The notes under the pieces are model-generated. The model worked only from the letters and a program-made list of their open reading frames with translations, did not search any database and was not told where the DNA came from. 11,008 nt of DNA from positions 1 to 11,008 of the forward strand of contig JAUVOB010000014.1 in the NCBI GenBank assembly GCA_030599405.1. Reading direction: 5' to 3'. This document shows positions 7,235 through 11,008 of the stretch, piece after piece; position 1 is the stretch's first letter, and every line of letters begins with the position of its first letter. Position numbers and translations under genes: made by a program. The DNA comes from Chloroflexota bacterium. Its GTDB lineage: Bacteria; Chloroflexota; Anaerolineae; Promineifilales; Promineifilaceae.

Positions 7235-7750
7235 TTAAAAACGCCGCTTCGCCTTCGTAATCTCAGATGGATCTAATAACACTTTCTTCGGCTGAGCGTT
7301 CAGATATGCCAGCAACACCTGAACTCGGTCCTTACCAGAAATGTGTGTGTCGAAAATAGCATCGTAACCTTCGAAGAGCCCATTCACAATGCGAACATGG
7401 TCCCCCCTGCTGAAGTCTGACTTGTCTGGCGCCATTGACGCCTCATATTTCCTAAGTTGTTCCTTCAGCTCTCCTATCAGAGAATCAGGAACACTCGTTG
7501 GTTCACCTCCGAACTGAACCAGACCATAGGTCCCTTCCGTCCAGCGGAGGGTGTCAGCTCCAGTCTCAATAAGGTTTACTTTGACGAACATATACCCGGG
7601 GAAAAACGGCCGCTCCTTACGAGCGCGGGGATTTACAGGAGTGACCTTCAGAACCGGATAATATGCCTCGACACCTTTTGAACATAATAACTGGTGAACT
7701 GAGGGCTCTTTGTGTGGCTTCACGTGCAGAGCATACCAGTGGAATGACAT
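7235..7750 (-). CDS. NusG-family transcription antiterminator paralogue (RfaH/UpxY-like)
   Basis: The 171-residue protein has an N-terminal NGN domain (about 3-100). It shows WYALHVKPHKE (5-15), YYPVLKV (30-36) and the RPFFPGYMFVKV core (47-58). A C-terminal KOW domain (about 113-145) has RGDHVRIVNGLFEGYDAIF. Family knowledge: NusG proteins bind RNA polymerase through the NGN domain and modulate pausing and termination. Specialised paralogues act on long surface-polysaccharide operons. The housekeeping nusG normally sits between secE and rplK. This one precedes a UDP-sugar dehydrogenase, so I infer an operon-specific paralogue. No Shine-Dalgarno is visible before the ATG. It lies 55 bp after the NuoN-like gene and may share its transcript. 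Confidence 0.88.
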   Translation of the reverse strand: MSFHWYALHVKPHKEPSVHQLLCSKGVEAYYPVLKVTPVNPRARKERPFFPGYMFVKVNLIETGADTLRWTEGTYGLVQFGGEPTSVPDSLIGELKEQLRKYEASMAPDKSDFSRGDHVRIVNGLFEGYDAIFDTHISGKDRVQVLLAYLNAQPKKVLLDPSEITKAKRRF

Positions 7751-7805
7751 CTAATGAGTCTAGCTGGAAACCATGGTCAGGCAACCCCCAGGCCGGCGGT
7801 AAAAA

Positions 7806-9194
7806 CTAGATCAGCAGGATCATTCGCTGGGCAAGGTCGACTATAGGCTGGGGGTAAACAGCAAGGAATATCGCTGCTCCTAACACCAATCCCGCTGCCC
7901 ATTTCATCTCCGTCGTTAGCTCCTTGTGAGCTTTGCTAATACGGGAATCCTGGCCTAGAGAGTTAGCCAGTAGACGTAGCAGCGTTATGACGCCCGCTGC
8001 CATCGATAGGACGATGATGGCTGCAATCCAGAATGATTGCGTCGAAGCGAGATCGACGGTCATCCAGTGCCCTCGGAAGCCGACCGTTAATGGCAGTCCA
8101 ACGAGAGAGAGACCGCCATATACAAATAGAATCAATCCCACAGGTGCGATCCAAGCCAACCGGCGCAACGAGCCCCCCAAATCCAGTGTGCTGAAGTCGG
8201 GACCTAATTGGTACCGTATAAATCCATAACCCATTCCTGCTAAAACCAAGCCAACAACGCGAGCAATCAAAAGGGTCAAGATCAACTCGGGTCTCGTTCG
8301 GTCCAGGAATGAAAACGCCAATACCACAATGCCGATATCGATGAGAATCAAGTAACCAAGCAAGCGGCCCAACGACCGGGCAGTCAAACTAAAAAGACCT
8401 GCCAGAACGAGTGCTATTGTGCCGCTCACGCGTACCACCTGCCAGAACTGGGCACTTCTTTGAACGGCAGGTGAACCAAGAAGAAGGAGTAAACAAAAAG
8501 CGATGATCATCATCTGGGCAACGCCGAAAATAACGGCCGGAACGAGCGGCTGTGACTCGCTGACAACCGGCGCAACCCAGATCTGGAAGGGAAAGCCCGC
8601 CAACAAGATCGCAAATGCGACTACATAGAGAGTGGCGACCGATCCCATCAGAGGCGCCTGTTCTGTTTCCAGGATCCAACCCGCTATAAGTAAAAGCGGA
8701 GCAGCGATTGCCACCATCGTTAAGTAGCGGAATGAGGCCAGGGTTGAGCCTGCCCGTTCCCCCTGAATCATCAGGGCGAGTAATCCGGCTGCGACGAGAA
8801 GAAGCACGGCACCGAAAACCAATGGCCGGACCATCAATGCCCCCGCTAACGGTGAGAGAACCGCGAGGGAAAGCGGTATAAATATGTATCCTTGCGGTAA
8901 CAGCGTTGCAAGCAAAAAGATGATTATCATCACTCCATAGGCGAACAATAGTATCGTTCGAATAGCGCCTGTCAGAGCGATCTCCCTCCCCAATAGCATC
9001 CACGTATTTCCGCGAATCAAGCCCCCAGCCACTGTTTGACCAGAAAGATCCAGGTCGACTCTTGCCAATATCAAGGCAAGAACGAACAGTAATAAAGCAC
9101 TGGATAGGCCGGCTACTCTAGGCCATCTTCGAAGAAAGAAAACGATAATGGCCAGGATCGGGGGCGCTAAGAGGACCAATAGGGGACTAGACAT
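7806..9194 (-). CDS. Divergent antiporter-like membrane protein (NuoN/NuoM/MrpD superfamily)
   Basis: This 462-residue protein has about 14 predicted membrane helices and little else, close to the size and helix count of complex I/Mrp antiporter-like subunits. Family landmarks are FPFQIWVAPVV (201-211), where the family has VPFHxWxPD, GRLLGYLILIDIG (276-288), where it has KRLLAYSSIxxxG, and GLPLTVGFRGHW (366-377), where it has GIPPxxGFxGKF. In my alignment the transport Lys before the first motif is L197, the helix-8 Lys is Q227, and the Lys near the last motif is H376. No helix-5 Glu is visible around 126-143. It is therefore probably a structural or altered-specificity subunit. It is co-directional with two other membrane genes upstream. 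The ribosome site is weak (CCCGGAAATC before the ATG). Confidence 0.75.
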   Translation of the reverse strand: MSSPLLVLLAPPILAIIVFFLRRWPRVAGLSSALLLFVLALILARVDLDLSGQTVAGGLIRGNTWMLLGREIALTGAIRTILLFAYGVMIIIFLLATLLPQGYIFIPLSLAVLSPLAGALMVRPLVFGAVLLLVAAGLLALMIQGERAGSTLASFRYLTMVAIAAPLLLIAGWILETEQAPLMGSVATLYVVAFAILLAGFPFQIWVAPVVSESQPLVPAVIFGVAQMMIIAFCLLLLLGSPAVQRSAQFWQVVRVSGTIALVLAGLFSLTARSLGRLLGYLILIDIGIVVLAFSFLDRTRPELILTLLIARVVGLVLAGMGYGFIRYQLGPDFSTLDLGGSLRRLAWIAPVGLILFVYGGLSLVGLPLTVGFRGHWMTVDLASTQSFWIAAIIVLSMAAGVITLLRLLANSLGQDSRISKAHKELTTEMKWAAGLVLGAAIFLAVYPQPIVDLAQRMILLI

Positions 9195-9333
9195 GATTTC
9201 CGGGAGACTCTATATCTAAGGCTTTTACCGCGATATGTCGAGCACAATCGTTATTGACCCAGAAAGATGGTAACTGTCCAAGGTGAGAGCTGCCTTTTGG
9301 TTTCCACTGCGTTGACGTGAGACCCAATACCAT
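9187..9333 (-). CDS. Possible 48-aa ORF filling the gap between two membrane genes
   Basis: The ATG lies 4 nt after the stop of the HyfE-like gene. The TAG overlaps the first codons of the NuoN-like gene, so the frame spans the 143-bp gap almost exactly. The product begins MVLGLTSTQWKPKGSSHLG and is soluble and polar, with no known motif and no membrane helix. A GGA nine bases before the ATG is the only ribosome-site trace. The tight fit suggests a small coupled gene, but a 48-codon open frame can arise by chance. If it is not real, the 9195-9337 gap holds nothing else I can see. Confidence 0.28.
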   Translation of the reverse strand: MVLGLTSTQWKPKGSSHLGQLPSFWVNNDCARHIAVKALDIESPGNHV

Positions 9334-9337
9334 AACG

Positions 9338-10033
9338 CTAATCCAAAAGTGCCTGATAAGCATGGCGAGCTTGGGTGAGATAGGATACGACCAAAGCGAC
9401 CATTAGATTCGCCGCCGCCAAAAAAGCCAACATCAGAACGGATTGCTCTAAACCACTATAAAAAAGCTCAAAGCCAGCAAGAAAGGTAAGCAAACCCATC
9501 CCGGCCTTAAGTGGTTCGCTGGTGAAGCTGAGATTGACAAGACCAAGTCCTACGAGAGCGAATACGGCTAGATTAAAGTGATCCGGAACAATCGGCAGCT
9601 GGAATACAGGCCGCTGAGACAGGATCCAGACCGCAAGAATCACCATGAGGGCGAAGAAAATTCGAAATGGTGTATCAGTTGGTAACATATAGGGTCCGAA
9701 TCGCAGTAGTCGTTCTTCGCGGAGCTGTACCGCCTCATCATCTGTGACGTCCGCAGGAAGTTGGCCCCAATTTACCTGCCTGGCTGTGAAATAAATGATC
9801 AGACAAATAAACAGTCCAACCACCACCTTCATGAATGCTAACTGGGGGTCAAGCACATCCGAGAATAAGAGTCCCACAACTAGATATTGGACAGCTAGAG
9901 CTAACACGGACCAGCGCCAATCCCTCACGATAAAGATAACGGACGCTGTGACAAGGATAATGTAAGCGGCTATTGATCCACGAAGAAAATCGAAAAATTC
10001 TAGAAACTCAAGGATGTTGGGGATATCTATCAT
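9338..10033 (-). CDS. HyfE/NuoK-like polytopic membrane protein
   Basis: The 231-residue protein has about seven membrane helices (roughly 20-37, 41-59, 64-83, 125-140, 152-170, 174-193 and 198-219). A charged loop lies at 84-124. The last three helices resemble NuoK/MrpC. FLAGFELFYSG carries E189 where NuoK has its first conserved Glu, but LAAANLMVAL has N209 where the second Glu normally sits. The total length matches hydrogenase-4 component E better than NuoK, which is about 100 residues. Its place between two antiporter-like genes supports assignment to a complex I/Hyf/Mrp-type membrane arm. The upstream gene ends 30 bp before the ATG. Family identity is by eye and uncertain. Confidence 0.6.
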   Translation of the reverse strand: MIDIPNILEFLEFFDFLRGSIAAYIILVTASVIFIVRDWRWSVLALAVQYLVVGLLFSDVLDPQLAFMKVVVGLFICLIIYFTARQVNWGQLPADVTDDEAVQLREERLLRFGPYMLPTDTPFRIFFALMVILAVWILSQRPVFQLPIVPDHFNLAVFALVGLGLVNLSFTSEPLKAGMGLLTFLAGFELFYSGLEQSVLMLAFLAAANLMVALVVSYLTQARHAYQALLD

Positions 10034-10063
10034 TTCTTTCTATCTCTGAAGCTGAGTTTCCGG

Positions 10064-11008
10064 CTAACCAAGTCTTGCCAGCCAAAAGATCACGACAAGA
10101 AGAAGCAACCAAAGCATACCACCTTCACCTTCAAGAATCGCGGCCGTCTCTCGAATAACTGTGTTCGCACCTGCAGTGACAGAAACCAGGATTCGTTTTA
10201 CCGTCTGCATCGGCAGATGGATGTGGAAAGCTCCTCTTAGCGCCTCTCGAATATCGGGAACCTTGTATGCATACCAGCTAATGGCTACGGCACCCAGTGT
10301 GGTAATGAGAATCAAGATCCAGCTCATCACCTCTCTCCTTTCATCGAGAGAGATAGGTAGAATTATCAATCCCAGAGCAGGAAGAGAGAAGGCGAAGATT
10401 ACGCTTACCTGTCCCAATCTTGGTAAATCTACCGGTTGCTTATTCTTACCAACTTCCCATACCTGCAAGATGGAAGCCGCTAATACCGGCATCATTAAGA
10501 GGGCAGTTACTAGAGCCAGTACAAACCTACTATCGGATATTTGGCTTCCGTACAGGGAGGAAATCCCTACAAATCCGGCCGTAAGCGGAATCCCCGCAAT
10601 CGCCGCCACTCCAATCCACATCGGGAGCTTATACAAATGGGATAGTTTACCAGGCCAGGTAATTCCCAGGAACAAGCCACCTATGGCGAGAATAAGCACT
10701 TGAGTCAACAAGGTAATCGTGGCCGAGCTCGACCAGGCTCCCGCCAGTAGTATCAAGCTAATCTGCGAAACTGTGATCGCGCTAATTACCACCAGCCGTT
10801 TGTCCGGGTTCGACCAGGATATGCCGACGCTATAGATAATTCCGAGAAGACCGAAGGCGGATAGCAATAGGGTAAAAATAGTGCCACCGTCTGCGTCGTT
10901 CGTTGCCAATCTAGCCAAGAACTGGGCCCCGGCAACCGACGGCGCGATAGAAACCAATGCGGCGGTCCCGATAACATAGCTGCCGCCAACCGGCCGCCAC
11001 CAATGTAA
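10064..11008 (-). CDS. Antiporter-like membrane protein (NuoL/HyfB/MrpD-type), C-terminal part only
   Basis: The frame runs open from the right edge, so the 5' end is outside the window; 314 C-terminal residues are visible. Landmarks are PDKRLVVISAITVSQISLILLAG (family: DxKRLLAYSTISQLGYxLLAL; here the Lys is kept) and AGIPLTAGFVGISSLYG (family: GIPPxxGFxxKxxxL; here the Lys is Ile). The C-terminus is amphipathic and basic (about 60 to 25 residues from the end, HLPMQTVKRILVSV) followed by one last helix (LWLLLLVVIFWLA). This recalls, in much shorter form, the lateral-helix end of NuoL. It starts the visible membrane gene set on this strand, and more subunits may lie to the right. A TTG at 10957 could be read as a start but is internal to the conserved region. 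Confidence 0.72.
   Translation of the reverse strand, partial: LHWWRPVGGSYVIGTAALVSIAPSVAGAQFLARLATNDADGGTIFTLLLSAFGLLGIIYSVGISWSNPDKRLVVISAITVSQISLILLAGAWSSSATITLLTQVLILAIGGLFLGITWPGKLSHLYKLPMWIGVAAIAGIPLTAGFVGISSLYGSQISDSRFVLALVTALLMMPVLAASILQVWEVGKNKQPVDLPRLGQVSVIFAFSLPALGLIILPISLDERREVMSWILILITTLGAVAISWYAYKVPDIREALRGAFHIHLPMQTVKRILVSVTAGANTVIRETAAILEGEGGMLWLLLLVVIFWLARLG

Noticed and set aside
8389..9003. 204-aa minus-strand ORF inside the NuoN-like gene
   Set aside because: It is a Ser/Arg/Gly-rich out-of-frame reading, while the overlapping frame gives a coherent 14-helix membrane protein.
10161..10703. 180-aa plus-strand ORF opposite the right-edge membrane gene
   Set aside because: It is antisense to a frame with clear antiporter-family motifs and has no motif of its own.
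1..11008. CRISPR array, insertion sequence or prophage
   Set aside because: No regularly spaced direct repeats, transposase, integrase or terminal repeats flanking a mobile gene were seen.

Overview
The window looks like a chromosomal segment of a bacterium, most likely an uncultured Chloroflexota (Anaerolineae-like). This placement is an inference from protein style: the NusG-paralogue family, the Asl1-like glycosidase and the MutS2 sequence, plus near-absent Shine-Dalgarno sequences and base composition around 50% GC. No rRNA, tRNA, CRISPR array, transposase or phage gene is recognisable, and the genes are intact apart from two cut by the window edges.

Left edge to 908 (minus strand): the first 302 codons of a membrane-anchored, extracellular glycosyl-hydrolase-like TIM-barrel protein. 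909-1916 is an unusually long gene-poor gap. It holds a perfect 26-bp GC-rich palindrome and a few very small ORFs, two of which (52 and 33 aa, minus strand) overlap by ATGA.

1917-5671 (plus strand): a tight three-gene operon. It encodes a full-length MutS2 (ATPase, KOW-like and Smr domains), a HAD-superfamily hydrolase 6 nt downstream, and a small TPR protein that overlaps the HAD gene by ATGA. Its end faces the end of wbpA across an 82-bp gap containing an interrupted inverted repeat.

11008-5754 (minus strand, read right to left): the 3' part of an antiporter-like (NuoL/NuoN/MrpD family) membrane gene, a 231-aa HyfE/NuoK-like membrane protein, a possible 48-aa ORF, a 462-aa NuoN-like membrane protein, a NusG-family antiterminator paralogue, and a WbpA-type UDP-N-acetylglucosamine 6-dehydrogenase. 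The last two suggest extracellular polysaccharide synthesis under a dedicated antiterminator.

The most unusual content is the three-gene membrane module. The proteins have the fold and signature loops of complex I/Mrp antiporter subunits, but by-eye alignment shows that most of the charged residues that normally carry protons or sodium are replaced. No hydrogenase or complex I peripheral subunit is visible beside it.
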